From contig CBDAPZ010000002.1 of NCBI GenBank assembly GCA_965198855.1, positions 1,674,001 through 1,738,000 on the forward strand: 64,000 nt of DNA. Direction: 5' to 3'. Source of the stretch: BOG-908 sp965198855. GTDB taxonomy: Bacteria; Pseudomonadota; Alphaproteobacteria; Acetobacterales; Acetobacteraceae. The translations under genes were made by a program, and so were the position numbers. Positions 16,949 through 25,574 of this stretch are shown here, in pieces (position 1 is the stretch's first letter; the number at the start of each line of letters is the position of its first letter). Under the pieces are notes generated by a model. That model had not been told where the DNA came from. It was given only the letters and a program-made list of their open reading frames with translations, and ran no database searches.

Positions 16949-17290
16949 ATGTCAACAGATTCGATCAAGCTCGGCTACTTCCTGGCCGAGATCGTGCTTG
17001 GTGTCGTCATGATCGGGGCTGGTGCGGTGAACTTCATCGGCCCTCACTCTGTCCGCGACTCCTTCGCTCGCTGGGGTTATCGGGCAGGTTTTCATCGGGT
17101 GACAGGCGGCCTTGAAGTCGCGGTAGGATTGTTGCTGCTGATCCCGGTGACATCACGTGCTGGCGCGATTGGCAGCGTCGTGATCCTGCTGGCCGCGGTG
17201 ATCACGCTCATCCGTCATCGCGATTGGGGGCATTTGCCGGGCGCCCTGGTGCTGACGGCGGTGGCGGCGGCAATTCCGCTTTTTGGGTAG
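16949..17290 (+). CDS. small DoxX-like membrane protein
   Basis: 113 residues with four hydrophobic segments (about 8-28, 48-66, 70-88, 95-112) and charged loops, the layout of DoxX-like or SMR-sized membrane proteins. The function is not known. Context is its best clue: it is divergent from a TetR repressor gene with paired operators in between, so it is probably induced by whatever ligand the repressor senses. AGGGGA lies just upstream of the ATG. Confidence 0.65.
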   Translation: MSTDSIKLGYFLAEIVLGVVMIGAGAVNFIGPHSVRDSFARWGYRAGFHRVTGGLEVAVGLLLLIPVTSRAGAIGSVVILLAAVITLIRHRDWGHLPGALVLTAVAAAIPLFG

Positions 17291-17362
17291 CTCTAGCGGT
17301 AAGCCTGGCTGGTTTGAAATAATTTCTGTCCAAACTGAACAACTCGACCCGCCATTGCATAG

Positions 17363-17543
17363 AGCCACGACAGCGACATGAAAGCCTTCTGAGACCGGAC
17401 AGGACGCGCCTGACGCCTCCGTGCCGTGCGTGCCTTTAGACTGGTATTGGAGACGGGCGACGCTGGCTCGCGCTCTCACGCAATTGGCGAAGAAGACCTC
17501 GCGATTGCAGTGGAGTTTCCGGTTCTTTTCTTCAGAAGAGAAC
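17363..17543 (+). repeat. degenerate, expanded copy of the hairpin element
   Basis: A core remnant CCACGACAGCGAC with part of the adjoining arm (ATGAAAGCCTT) starts at 17363. The matching terminal hairpin GGTTCTTTTC/GAAGAGAAC is at 17521-17543. About 130 unrelated bases separate them, where intact copies have none. It lies in the gap between convergent genes, in which no CDS is seen. Confidence 0.5.
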
Positions 17544-17551
17544 TGCTTTGC

Positions 17552-18499
17552 TCACCTCGTTTGCGAGGGCTTTGTGGGCAAGAATGTGGCCTGCGCTGCA
17601 TGCACGCGCTCGGTAATGAAACGCGAAACGACTGCCACGCGCTCCTGGTTTTTCAGGTCGGCATGAACCGTTAGCCAGAAGCCTCTGCGCAGCACCACAT
17701 CATCTGCCATCATGCGGCGCAATGAGGGCTCTGCTTCGGCAATGAAACAAGGTAGTATGCAAAGCCCGTGGCCCGCGCGGGTTGCAGCTAGCTGAGCGAG
17801 AAGGTTGGAGCTTGAAAAACGGGGATGCACATCTGGATTTATCAACGGCAGATAGTCGAGCTCGCGGGCGTAGATCAGATCGCTGATGTAGCCGATAAAG
17901 CGATGCTGGGCGAGATTTGTCGACGATACCGGGCCGGATTTGCCGCTTGCAGCGTTCCCGTCAAGGTAGGCAGCGCTTGCGTAGAGACCTAGTTCATAGT
18001 CTGTGAGTTTGTGAGCGTGTAGCCGGCCCTCTTCCGGCCGCGCAAGGCCAATGGCCAGGTCGGCTTCCCGCCGCGACAGGCTGAAGATTCGCGGCAACGT
18101 GACGAGTTCGATGTTGAGCTCGGGGTGCATCGCGCCAAGGCGCCCGAGCAGCGGCGCAAGAAAGAAGGTGCCAAAGCCTTCCGGCGCGCCGATGCGAACC
18201 GTGCCGGCCACGCGCAGACTGGCGCCGCCGAGCTCCGTGTGGATGCGCAGCATGACGCTCTCCACCTCCTGGGCATGGGTTAGGAGTTGCTCGCCCGCAG
18301 CGGTGAGCGTGTAGCCAGTTGCAGCGCGGTCGAAGAGCCGAGCTTGCAGGGATTTTTCCAAGGCGACAATGCGACGGCTGAGGGTCGAATGATCAAGGCC
18401 GAGACGTCGCGCAGCCAAGGTCAGACGGCCGGCGCGCGCGACGGCAAGAAAGGATTTTAGCAGGCCCCATTCGAAATTGTGCAATGCGTCAGAGTGCAT
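17552..18499 (-). CDS. LysR family transcriptional regulator
   Basis: 315 residues. The winged helix-turn-helix at the N-terminus (FLAVARAGRLTLAARRLGLD then HSTLSRRIVALEKSLQARLF, about 17-57) is the LysR signature. The effector domain follows from about 90 (VRIGAPEGFGTFFLAPLL). The divergent gene 143 bases away is mmsA, first gene of the valine-degradation operon; LysR proteins commonly regulate the divergent neighbour, so control of that operon is a reasonable inference. The C-terminal stretch after about 290 is unremarkable. Confidence 0.9.
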   Translation of the reverse strand: MHSDALHNFEWGLLKSFLAVARAGRLTLAARRLGLDHSTLSRRIVALEKSLQARLFDRAATGYTLTAAGEQLLTHAQEVESVMLRIHTELGGASLRVAGTVRIGAPEGFGTFFLAPLLGRLGAMHPELNIELVTLPRIFSLSRREADLAIGLARPEEGRLHAHKLTDYELGLYASAAYLDGNAASGKSGPVSSTNLAQHRFIGYISDLIYARELDYLPLINPDVHPRFSSSNLLAQLAATRAGHGLCILPCFIAEAEPSLRRMMADDVVLRRGFWLTVHADLKNQERVAVVSRFITERVHAAQATFLPTKPSQTR

Positions 18500-18642
18500 C
18501 GGTTGGAAGTTCTCTACTCAGGTCCTATCGTCCGGCCTGTGTATGTGAATTCCTGCACAATGAGAATGCATTCCTCGGCCTATCTTCTCGATGCCCGCCG
18601 TGATTTTTACGGCACAAGAAAACGTCGCTTCAGGGAGCCACC

Positions 18643-20142
18643 ATGGTCCGAGAACTCACCCACTTCATCGGCGGCAAACATGTCGCCGGCCAGTCCGGCC
18701 GCTTTGCCGATGTCTTCGACCCGAACACCGGCGCTGTGCAGGCCCGTGTCCCGCTGGCCAGCCGTGCTGACATGGCTGCCGCCGTCGACAACGCCGCGGC
18801 CTCGCAACCGGCCTGGGCGGCCGCCAATCCGCAGCGCCGTGCCCGCGTGATGATGCGTTTTGTCGACCTCATCAATCAAAACATCGACGAACTCGCCCGC
18901 CTGCTGTCTTCCGAGCACGGAAAGACGGTTTCCGACGCGAAGGGCGACGTGCAGCGCGGCCTCGAAGTGGTCGAGTTCGCGATCGGCATTCCGCATCTGC
19001 TGAAGGGCGAATATACCGACAATGCCGGCACTGGCATCGATGTCTACTCGATGCGCCAGCCGCTCGGCGTGGTCGCCGGCATCACGCCATTCAACTTTCC
19101 GGCCATGATCCCGCTGTGGAAATGCGCCCCCGCCATCGCCTGCGGCAACGCCTTTATCCTCAAACCATCGGAGCGCGACCCTTCCGTGCCGCTCCGCCTT
19201 GCTGAGCTGTTTCTCGAAGCAGGCTTGCCGCCCGGTATTTTCAACGTGGTGAACGGCGACAAGGAGGCCGTCGACGCCATTCTCGAAGAGCCGCGCATCA
19301 AGGCGGTCGGCTTCGTTGGTTCCACGCCGATCGCAGCCTATATTTACGAGAACGCTGCCAAGCACGGCAAACGCGCGCAGTGCTTCGGCGGTGCGAAGAA
19401 CCATATGGTGATCATGCCGGACGCCGACATGGACCTGGTGGTCGATGCCTTGATCGGTGCCGGTTACGGCTCGGCCGGCGAGCGCTGCATGGCGATCTCG
19501 GTCGCCGTCCCGGTGGGTGAGCGCACGGCCGAGGAGCTCGTCAAGCGCCTGGTGCCGCGTGTGGAAGCCCTGCGTGTCGGCACCTCTAACGATCCGGGCG
19601 CCGATTACGGTCCGCTGGTCACGCGCGAAGCGATGGAGCGGGTGAAAACCTATATCGATGTCGGCGTGAACGAGGGCGCGAAGCTGCTCGTCGATGGCCG
19701 CGGCTACAAATTGCAGGGTTACGAAGATGGCTTCTTCCTCGGTGGCAGCCTGTTCGATCACGTGACGCCCGAGATGCGCATCTACAAGGAAGAGATTTTC
19801 GGCCCCGTCCTCGCGATCACCCGTGCTGCGGATTACGCACAGGCCCTGGACCTCTGCTCCTCGCATGAATTCGGCAACGGCGTTGCCATATTCACCCGTG
19901 ATGGCGAGGCGGCGCGCGATTTCGTCACCAAGGTGGAAGTCGGCATGGTCGGCGTGAACGTACCGATCCCGGTGCCGATCGCCTATCACACTTTTGGCGG
20001 CTGGAAGCGCTCCGGCTTCGGCGACCTGAACCAGCACGGGCCGGACTCGATCCGTTTTTACACGAAGACCAAGACTGTTACGTCGCGCTGGAACCAGGGG
20101 GCAAAAAGCGGCGCCAGTTTCGTCATTCCCACGATGGCGTAG
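18643..20142 (+). CDS. mmsA: methylmalonate-semialdehyde dehydrogenase (CoA-acylating)
   Basis: Converts methylmalonate semialdehyde, NAD+ and CoA to propionyl-CoA in valine (and thymine/inositol) breakdown. The 499-residue ALDH-fold protein shows GITPFNFPAMIPLWK, the Rossmann turn VGFVGSTPIAAYIY and the catalytic cysteine in GSAGERCMAIS (about residue 283). The MmsA class is supported by AYHTFGGWKRSGFGDLNQHG and RFYTKTKTVT near the end. The start ATG at 18643 follows AGGGAG. It is the first gene of an operon with acyl-CoA dehydrogenase, hydroxyisobutyryl-CoA hydrolase and mmsB, and is divergent from a LysR gene. Confidence 0.95.
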   Translation: MVRELTHFIGGKHVAGQSGRFADVFDPNTGAVQARVPLASRADMAAAVDNAAASQPAWAAANPQRRARVMMRFVDLINQNIDELARLLSSEHGKTVSDAKGDVQRGLEVVEFAIGIPHLLKGEYTDNAGTGIDVYSMRQPLGVVAGITPFNFPAMIPLWKCAPAIACGNAFILKPSERDPSVPLRLAELFLEAGLPPGIFNVVNGDKEAVDAILEEPRIKAVGFVGSTPIAAYIYENAAKHGKRAQCFGGAKNHMVIMPDADMDLVVDALIGAGYGSAGERCMAISVAVPVGERTAEELVKRLVPRVEALRVGTSNDPGADYGPLVTREAMERVKTYIDVGVNEGAKLLVDGRGYKLQGYEDGFFLGGSLFDHVTPEMRIYKEEIFGPVLAITRAADYAQALDLCSSHEFGNGVAIFTRDGEAARDFVTKVEVGMVGVNVPIPVPIAYHTFGGWKRSGFGDLNQHGPDSIRFYTKTKTVTSRWNQGAKSGASFVIPTMA

Positions 20143-20154
20143 CAAGGCAAGCAG

Positions 20155-20265
20155 GTCTTTTTCGAAAAAAGGAACCAAAAGACTTTTGCTTCTTGGGCGT
20201 ACGCTGCCGGAGAGGCGCGTGACAGTGATTTAAAAGTCTTTTGCTTCTTTTCTTCAGAAAAGAAG
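20155..20265 (+). repeat. full-length intergenic inverted-arm element, copy 3
   Basis: 111 bp between mmsA and the acyl-CoA dehydrogenase gene. The left hairpin (GTCTTTTTCGAAAAAAGGAAC) has diverged. The core is GCTGCCGGAGAG followed by a drifted CGTGACAGTGAT, and the right arm AAAAGTCTTTTGCTTC ends in a perfect CTTC...GAAG hairpin. Confidence 0.9.
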
Positions 20266-20315
20266 GCCTTGCTTGCTGTAGGTCGTAGTTCGACGTGTCG
20301 CGAGGGAGAACGGTC

Positions 20316-21488
20316 ATGGAGACGCCAGCAAGATCACAATTCGCGCTGACGGAAGACCAGCTTGCGGTCCGGGACATGGTGCGTGGTTTCACGGCGAAGG
20401 ATATCACCCCCTTCGCCGTCGAGTGGGACCAAACTCATCATTTTCCAGTGGAGATGATCAAGCGGGCGGCCGATCTCGGCCTGTGCGGCATCTACGTGAG
20501 AGAGGATGCCGGCGGTAGTGGCCTGTCGCGCCTGGATGCCGCGATCATCATGGAGGAACTCGCGGCCGGCTGCCCAAGCACGGCCGCCTATATCTCCATC
20601 CACAACATGGTCGCCGGCATGGTCGACCGGTTCGCGGCCGCAGATCTGCGCGCCGACATCCTGCCGCTTCTGTGCAGCGCCACGTATCTGGGCAGCTATT
20701 GCCTTACCGAACCCGGCGCCGGCTCGGACGCCGCTGCCTTGTCCACACGGGCGATACGCGACGGCGACCATTACGTGCTGAACGGCACCAAGCAATTCAT
20801 CTCCGGTGCCGGTGCCACACAGATCTACATCGTGATGGCACGCACCGGCGGGCCGGGCGCCTCGGGCATCTCCGCCTTTGTGGTGGAAGATGGGACTCCA
20901 GGGCTTTCCTTCGGCGCGGAAGAGAAGAAAATGGGCTGGCATACGCAGCCCACACGACAGGTCGTGCTGCAGGGCTGCCGGATTCCCGCGCGCAATCTGC
21001 TCGGCGCGGAAGGCGAGGGTTTCAAGATCGCGATGATGGGCCTGGATGGCGGCCGCCTGAACATCGCCGCCTGCTCGCTCGGCGGCGCACAGGCGGCACT
21101 CGACAAATCGCTCGCCTACATGTCGGAACGGCACGCCTTCGGCGCCCGGCTCGACAGCTTGCAGTCATTGCAATTCCGCGTCGCCGACATGGCGACCAAC
21201 CTTGAAGTCGCACGCATGTTTCTCTGGAGTGCCGCGGCCAGCCTGGATGCCCGCGATCCGAACGCCACCCGGCTCTGCGCCATGGCCAAACGTTTCGTCA
21301 CCGATGCCGGCTTTGAAATTGCCAACCAGGCGCTCCAGCTTCATGGTGGCTATGGCTACCTTGCGGAGTATGGCGTGGAAAAGATCGTCCGTGACTTGCG
21401 TGTCCATCAGATCCTCGAGGGGACCAACGAGATCATGCGTGTCATCATCGCCCGCGCGCTCATCGGTGGAAAAGGCGGCCGCGCGTGA
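20316..21488 (+). CDS. acyl-CoA dehydrogenase, probably isobutyryl-CoA dehydrogenase
   Basis: 390 residues from the ATG at 20316 (GAGGGAGA just upstream). The acyl-CoA dehydrogenase fold is shown by YCLTEPGAGSDAAALSTRA (FAD/substrate), QFISGAGATQIYIVMART, and the C-terminal LQLHGGYGYLAEYGVEKIVR with DLRVHQILEGTNEIMR. The catalytic glutamate is likely in ILEGTNEIM, as in short-chain members. Given mmsA and mmsB around it and a 3-hydroxyisobutyryl-CoA hydrolase next, the natural role is oxidation of isobutyryl-CoA to methacrylyl-CoA. A broader branched- or short-chain role cannot be excluded. Confidence 0.9.
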   Translation: METPARSQFALTEDQLAVRDMVRGFTAKDITPFAVEWDQTHHFPVEMIKRAADLGLCGIYVREDAGGSGLSRLDAAIIMEELAAGCPSTAAYISIHNMVAGMVDRFAAADLRADILPLLCSATYLGSYCLTEPGAGSDAAALSTRAIRDGDHYVLNGTKQFISGAGATQIYIVMARTGGPGASGISAFVVEDGTPGLSFGAEEKKMGWHTQPTRQVVLQGCRIPARNLLGAEGEGFKIAMMGLDGGRLNIAACSLGGAQAALDKSLAYMSERHAFGARLDSLQSLQFRVADMATNLEVARMFLWSAAASLDARDPNATRLCAMAKRFVTDAGFEIANQALQLHGGYGYLAEYGVEKIVRDLRVHQILEGTNEIMRVIIARALIGGKGGRA

Positions 21489-22528
21489 GCGACACGATCA
21501 TTCGCGTAGAGCGCAATGTCGGCCGGATCACGCTGAACCGTCCGCGTGCCCTCAATGCGCTTACCCACAACATGGTCATGGACATCGACGCTGCCCTCGA
21601 GGCCTGGGCGAGCGATAGCGATGTCCGCTTCGTGCTGGTCGATGGCGCCGGAGAGCGCGGTCTGTGCGCCGGCGGCGACATACGCGCCCTCTACGACGCC
21701 GTGGTTGCGGGCGATCTCTCGGTGCCGACCGTGTTCTTCCGTGACGAGTATCGGATGAACGCGCGCATCGCGCGCTTCCAAAAACCATATGTCGCTCTCA
21801 TGGACGGTATCGTCATGGGCGGTGGCATCGGCGTCTCCGCGCACGGTACTCACCGCGTGGTGACGGAGCGGTCGCGTCTGGCGATGCCGGAAGCCGGGAT
21901 CGGGTTCGTCCCCGATGTCGGCGGCACCTGGCTGCTGGGTCGCGCACCCGGCGAACTGGGCACGCATGCGGCGCTCACCTCGTTCCAAATGGGCGCCGAC
22001 GACGCAATCCTCTGCGGGCTTGCCGATATCTGCGTCGGCAACGACAAGCTCGCCGAGTTGACCGCGGCGCTGCTGGACTGCGCCTCTGCCGAAGACATCC
22101 AGGCTTGCCTGCGCCGCTTTGAAACCGCGCCGCAATCAGGTGCGCTGCGCGCCTCCGCAACCTGGATCGCCTCCTGCTACGCACATGATACAGTCGAGGC
22201 GATCCTCGACGCCCTTCAACACCGCGCCGAGCCGGCAGCTCTGCAGGCAGCAGAGGATATCGGCCGCAAATCGCCGGCTTCGCTGAAAATCACCTTGCGT
22301 GCCTTGCGTGAAGCTCGGCTGCAGGATCGTCTTGAGCCCTGCCTGGAACTGGAATACCGGTTGGCGATGGCCTGCATGAAGGCGCCTGATTTCCGAGAAG
22401 GCGTGCGCGCCGTTGTGGTGGACAAGGACCGTAATCCGGCCTGGTCTCCCGCTCGGCTGGCTGATGTCTCGCCAGCCTTGGTCGATGCGATGTTTGCGCC
22501 GGGAGAGACGCAAGCAGTTCTTTTTTGA
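21485..22528 (+). CDS. 3-hydroxyisobutyryl-CoA hydrolase (crotonase family)
   Basis: Releases CoA from 3-hydroxyisobutyryl-CoA in the valine pathway. The 347 residues are longer than a plain enoyl-CoA hydratase, as expected for this hydrolase, with ERGLCAGGDIRALYD, MDGIVMGGGIGVSAHGTHR and MPEAGIGFVPDVGGTWLL, which contains the Glu and Asp typical of hydrolases. Translation starts at a GTG overlapping the upstream stop (GTGA), implying coupling. The final residues AVLF and the TGA stop come from the left arm of the downstream repeat element, as in coaE. Confidence 0.9.
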   Translation: MSDTIIRVERNVGRITLNRPRALNALTHNMVMDIDAALEAWASDSDVRFVLVDGAGERGLCAGGDIRALYDAVVAGDLSVPTVFFRDEYRMNARIARFQKPYVALMDGIVMGGGIGVSAHGTHRVVTERSRLAMPEAGIGFVPDVGGTWLLGRAPGELGTHAALTSFQMGADDAILCGLADICVGNDKLAELTAALLDCASAEDIQACLRRFETAPQSGALRASATWIASCYAHDTVEAILDALQHRAEPAALQAAEDIGRKSPASLKITLRALREARLQDRLEPCLELEYRLAMACMKAPDFREGVRAVVVDKDRNPAWSPARLADVSPALVDAMFAPGETQAVLF

Positions 22529-22628
22529 AAAAAAGAACCAAAAAACTTTTGTATCCTCTGCATACGCTGCCGGAGAGAACCGCGACAGCGACATAAAAGT
22601 CTTTTGCTTCTTTTCTTCAGAAAAGAAG
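22517..22628 (+). repeat. full-length intergenic inverted-arm element, copy 4 (best example)
   Basis: 112 bp. The left arm is a GTTCTTTT/AAAAGAAC hairpin (22517-22538) followed by CAAAAAACTTTT. The core folds as CGCTG...CAGCG around CCGGAGAGAACCG. The right arm AAAAGTCTTTTG is followed by a CTTCTTTTC/GAAAAGAAG hairpin ending at 22628. The two arms are inverted copies of each other, so the whole unit can also form one long stem. It overlaps the last 12 bases of the upstream gene. Confidence 0.93.
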
Positions 22629-22662
22629 GTCTTTCTTCTGCTGTCTCCAAGGGAAACGCCAA

Positions 22663-23559
22663 ATGTCGACAATCGGAATCATCGGCCTCGGCAACATGGG
22701 TGGCCCCATGGCAGCCAATCTCGTCCGCGCCGGCCATCGTGTCCGCGGCTTCGATCTCTCTGCGACCTCGATTGAAGCCGCCAGGCAATCCGGCATCGAG
22801 ATTGCAAACGACGTCGCCGGCGCTGCGCAGAATGTGGATTGTGTGATCACGATGCTACCTGCCGGCAAACATGTGCTGGAGGTATTCCAGACCATCATCA
22901 CGGGCGCGTCTGCGGGCACCTTGCTGATCGACTGCTCCACCATCGATGTCGACTCCGCTCGTCAGGCGCATGCCCTGGCGGCAAAGGGCGGCATGGCATG
23001 CCTCGATGCGCCAGTCTCCGGCGGCACCGGGGGTGCTACTGCCGGCACGCTGACCTTCATGGTGGGCGGCGAGGCCGATGCGTTCGCCCGCGGTGAGAAA
23101 ATCCTTTCCGCAATGGGCCGCAAGATCGTGCATTGTGGCGGCGCCGGCGCCGGCCAGGCCGCGAAGATCTGCAACAACATGATACTGGGCATCTCGATGA
23201 TTGCCGTCAGCGAGGCTTTCGTGCTGGCCGAAAAACTTGGCCTTTCGCACCAGGCGCTGTACGACGTCGCTTCCACTTCGTCCGGCCAATGCTGGTCGCT
23301 CACGACCTACTGCCCGGTGCCGGGTCCGGTCGCGACCAGCCCCGCCAATAACGACTACAAGCCCGGCTTTGCCGTCGCCCTGATGCTGAAGGATCTGAAC
23401 CTGGCAGAAGAGGCTGCGCGTTCCGTAGGCGCCGACACCGCACTCGGCGCCCACGCCGCGGAGATCTATGATGCACTCGCGAAAGCTGGCCGCGGCAACA
23501 TGGATTTTTCAGCGGTGATACAGGCCATACGCGCGCGTTCGTCGACAACGCAGATCTAG
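22663..23559 (+). CDS. mmsB: 3-hydroxyisobutyrate dehydrogenase
   Basis: Oxidises 3-hydroxyisobutyrate to methylmalonate semialdehyde, the substrate of MmsA. The 298-residue product has the NAD motif GIIGLGNMGGPMAANLV (4-20), the substrate signature DAPVSGGTGGATAGTLTFMV (about 110-129) and the catalytic lysine in GAGQAAKICNNM (about 170). The C-terminal PGFAVALMLKDLNLAEEAA is typical of the beta-hydroxyacid dehydrogenase family. It follows the hydrolase gene across a repeat element and precedes an enoyl-CoA hydratase by 16 bases. Confidence 0.95.
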   Translation: MSTIGIIGLGNMGGPMAANLVRAGHRVRGFDLSATSIEAARQSGIEIANDVAGAAQNVDCVITMLPAGKHVLEVFQTIITGASAGTLLIDCSTIDVDSARQAHALAAKGGMACLDAPVSGGTGGATAGTLTFMVGGEADAFARGEKILSAMGRKIVHCGGAGAGQAAKICNNMILGISMIAVSEAFVLAEKLGLSHQALYDVASTSSGQCWSLTTYCPVPGPVATSPANNDYKPGFAVALMLKDLNLAEEAARSVGADTALGAHAAEIYDALAKAGRGNMDFSAVIQAIRARSSTTQI

Positions 23560-23575
23560 CTGGAAGGGCTTAGCC

Positions 23576-24349
23576 ATGACCTATGAAACGCTTCTTGTCG
23601 AAACCCAGGGCGCCGTCACGCTGATCCGGTTGAATCGCCCGCTGGCATTGAATGCCCTCAACACGCACGTTCTCGCGGATCTGATCGGCTGTTTTGCTGC
23701 CTATGACGCCGATCCTTCGCAACGATGTGCAGTGCTGACCGGCAGCGAGAAAGCTTTCGCCGCCGGCGCGGACATCAAGGAAATGCAGCCGAAGACGTTT
23801 GCATCCATGTTCGGCGAAAACTTCTTTGCTGGATTCGAGAAAGTGTGTGCCACACGCAAGCCTTGGATTGCCGCGGTCTCCGGCTTCGCGCTAGGTGGTG
23901 GCTGCGAGCTTGCCATGATGGCTGATTTCATCGTTGCCGCAGACACCGCCAAATTCGGTCAGCCGGAAATCAGGCTTGGTGTGGCGCCCGGCATGGGTGG
24001 CTCGCAGCGCCTCACTCGCGCCGTGGGGAAGTCCAAGGCCATGGACATGTGCCTCACCGGCCGCATGATGGATGCGCAGGAAGCCGAGCGTGCGGGCCTC
24101 GTCTCCCGAATCTTCCCCGCCGCCGATCTCCTCGAGGAGTCGCTGAAAATCGCTCGCACGATCGCGGAAATGGGGCCGCTCGCCGCGGTGGGCAACAAGG
24201 AAATGGTCAACACGGCTTTCGAGACGACCCTCGCCCAAGGCATTCTGTTCGAACGCCGCCTCTTCAACGGGCTCTGTGCCACCGATGACAAAGTGGAGGG
24301 CATGAATGCCTTTGTCGAGAAGCGCAAGGCGGCCTGGACCGGAAAGTGA
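23576..24349 (+). CDS. enoyl-CoA hydratase
   Basis: 257 residues of crotonase fold. FAAGADIKEMQ and GFALGGGCELAMMADFIVAA carry the oxyanion hole and one catalytic glutamate. FGQPEIRLGVAPGMGGSQRL carries the expected second catalytic region, matching short-chain enoyl-CoA hydratases. In this operon it would hydrate methacrylyl-CoA to 3-hydroxyisobutyryl-CoA, completing isobutyryl-CoA to propionyl-CoA. It is the last gene of the valine run; the 90-bp gap after it shows no clear terminator. Confidence 0.92.
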   Translation: MTYETLLVETQGAVTLIRLNRPLALNALNTHVLADLIGCFAAYDADPSQRCAVLTGSEKAFAAGADIKEMQPKTFASMFGENFFAGFEKVCATRKPWIAAVSGFALGGGCELAMMADFIVAADTAKFGQPEIRLGVAPGMGGSQRLTRAVGKSKAMDMCLTGRMMDAQEAERAGLVSRIFPAADLLEESLKIARTIAEMGPLAAVGNKEMVNTAFETTLAQGILFERRLFNGLCATDDKVEGMNAFVEKRKAAWTGK

Positions 24350-24439
24350 GAAGAACTGCGGCGCAATCGCCTGCCGTAGTTCGCTGTAGCGGTTTTCTCT
24401 AGATCCTTGTAAGATAGGAACAAAAAGAGACTTGGTGTT

Positions 24440-24850
24440 TTATGATGAGCGGCGCACGCCGCCAGCTATGAGCGCCCACCAGCAGATAAAAGGCTGAGCA
24501 AAAAGTCGCGGATAGTGATACGCCCAACCAAAGCCTGTTCCCGTCGAAAGATCATGGACTGCCTGATTGATGTTGGCCGGATAGACGCATACGGCATACA
24601 GCGCGAGCATGATGCCTGCGAGTGCTCGCGTCCGTGGTAAGAACAGGCCTATTGCACCTGCTATCTCGGCGATTCCGGTCATCAGAACAATCGCCGTTGG
24701 ATATGGTATTACGTGCGGCATTATTGATTTAAAGAGCTGCGGTTGCGTCAAGTGCACGAGGCCGACAAGGATAAACACTGGCGCGATCGTAAGGCGCGCA
24801 ATGCTGTCATTTCGTGTGTTTCGTTTGTCCTGCATTATCGGCGTCATCAA
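24440..24850 (-). CDS. DoxX family membrane protein
   Basis: 136 residues with four hydrophobic helices (about 20-36, 52-71, 78-95, 115-130). The pattern APVFILVGLVHLTQPQLFK and GIAEIAGAIGLFLPRTRALA is typical of the DoxX/DoxD-like family, small quinone-associated or oxidative-stress membrane proteins whose role is often unknown. The start could be the methionine six codons in. It is convergent with the valine operon and divergent from the flavin reductase gene. Confidence 0.75.
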   Translation of the reverse strand: MMTPIMQDKRNTRNDSIARLTIAPVFILVGLVHLTQPQLFKSIMPHVIPYPTAIVLMTGIAEIAGAIGLFLPRTRALAGIMLALYAVCVYPANINQAVHDLSTGTGFGWAYHYPRLFAQPFICWWALIAGGVRRSS

Positions 24851-25023
24851 CCTTTATCGACATTGGCTGCCGAAAAAGCAACCAGTCAAGCCGCTCAAGA
24901 CGCCAGGCTTATCTCCTCCGCCGTGCGCGACCCGCCGGATGGCAGGTTTATGTGTGGTCGGAAGACTCACATTCCAATAGTCTTAAGCATCAGACAGCTT
25001 TTATCAACGGAGTTCCGACCGCT

Positions 25024-25548
25024 ATGGCATTACCGGGCTCAGGCGATGAACTGATACCGGCCCCGGTGCCCGACCAGGGGCTTGCTTCATCATTTAAATC
25101 GGCAATGCGCAGGTTGGCGGCGACGGTGACAATCGTGACGGGAGGAACACCCGAACAACGCGGCGGGTTTGCGGCAACGGCCGTATGTTCCCTCACGACC
25201 GACCCGCCGGCGCTTTTAATCTGTGTGAACCGTTCGGCTTCGCTGCACGACCGACTTTCAATGGGCGCACTTTTTTGCGTGAACCTTTTACACGCAGCAC
25301 ACGAGGAACTTGCCGGACAGTTCGGTGGCAAGGTGGCGCCAGCTGACCGATTTAGCCATGGCACCTGGAGCCACGACACCGACGGAATCGCCTATCTGCG
25401 CGACGCGCAGGCTAATATCTTCTGCACGGTCGACGCACTCATGGCGTATGGAACCCATTCCATCATCGTGGGAAAAGTCCGGCATGTTCGTATCCATGGT
25501 GAGATCGCGCCGCTCGTTTACGCCGACGGTCGCTTTATCTCCATCTGA
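25024..25548 (+). CDS. flavin reductase domain protein
   Basis: About 174 residues from the ATG at 25024 (MALPGSGDEL); the longer upstream frame has no family resemblance. FKSAMRRLAATVTIVTGGTP, GFAATAVCSLTTDPPALLIC VNRSASLHDRLS and FCVNLLHAAHEELAGQFGG are the flavin-binding signature of the HpaC/flavin-reductase family, which supplies reduced FMN or FAD to two-component monooxygenases. The LLM-class oxidoreductase at 45995-47044 is a possible partner, though not adjacent. It opens the catabolic region. Confidence 0.87.
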   Translation: MALPGSGDELIPAPVPDQGLASSFKSAMRRLAATVTIVTGGTPEQRGGFAATAVCSLTTDPPALLICVNRSASLHDRLSMGALFCVNLLHAAHEELAGQFGGKVAPADRFSHGTWSHDTDGIAYLRDAQANIFCTVDALMAYGTHSIIVGKVRHVRIHGEIAPLVYADGRFISI

Positions 25549-25574
25549 GAGCATGGAGACGAAAGGGTTCGACG

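Noticed and set aside
18607..20178. A 523-codon minus-strand frame across mmsA
   Set aside because: Composition (His/Asp/Arg rich) and exact mirror position mark it as a shadow of mmsA.
22517..22628. Reading the repeated hairpins as ordinary rho-independent terminators
   Set aside because: Stems are AT-rich, arms come as inverted pairs with a constant core spacing, and some copies lie in promoter or operon-internal positions. A partial terminator role for some is not excluded.
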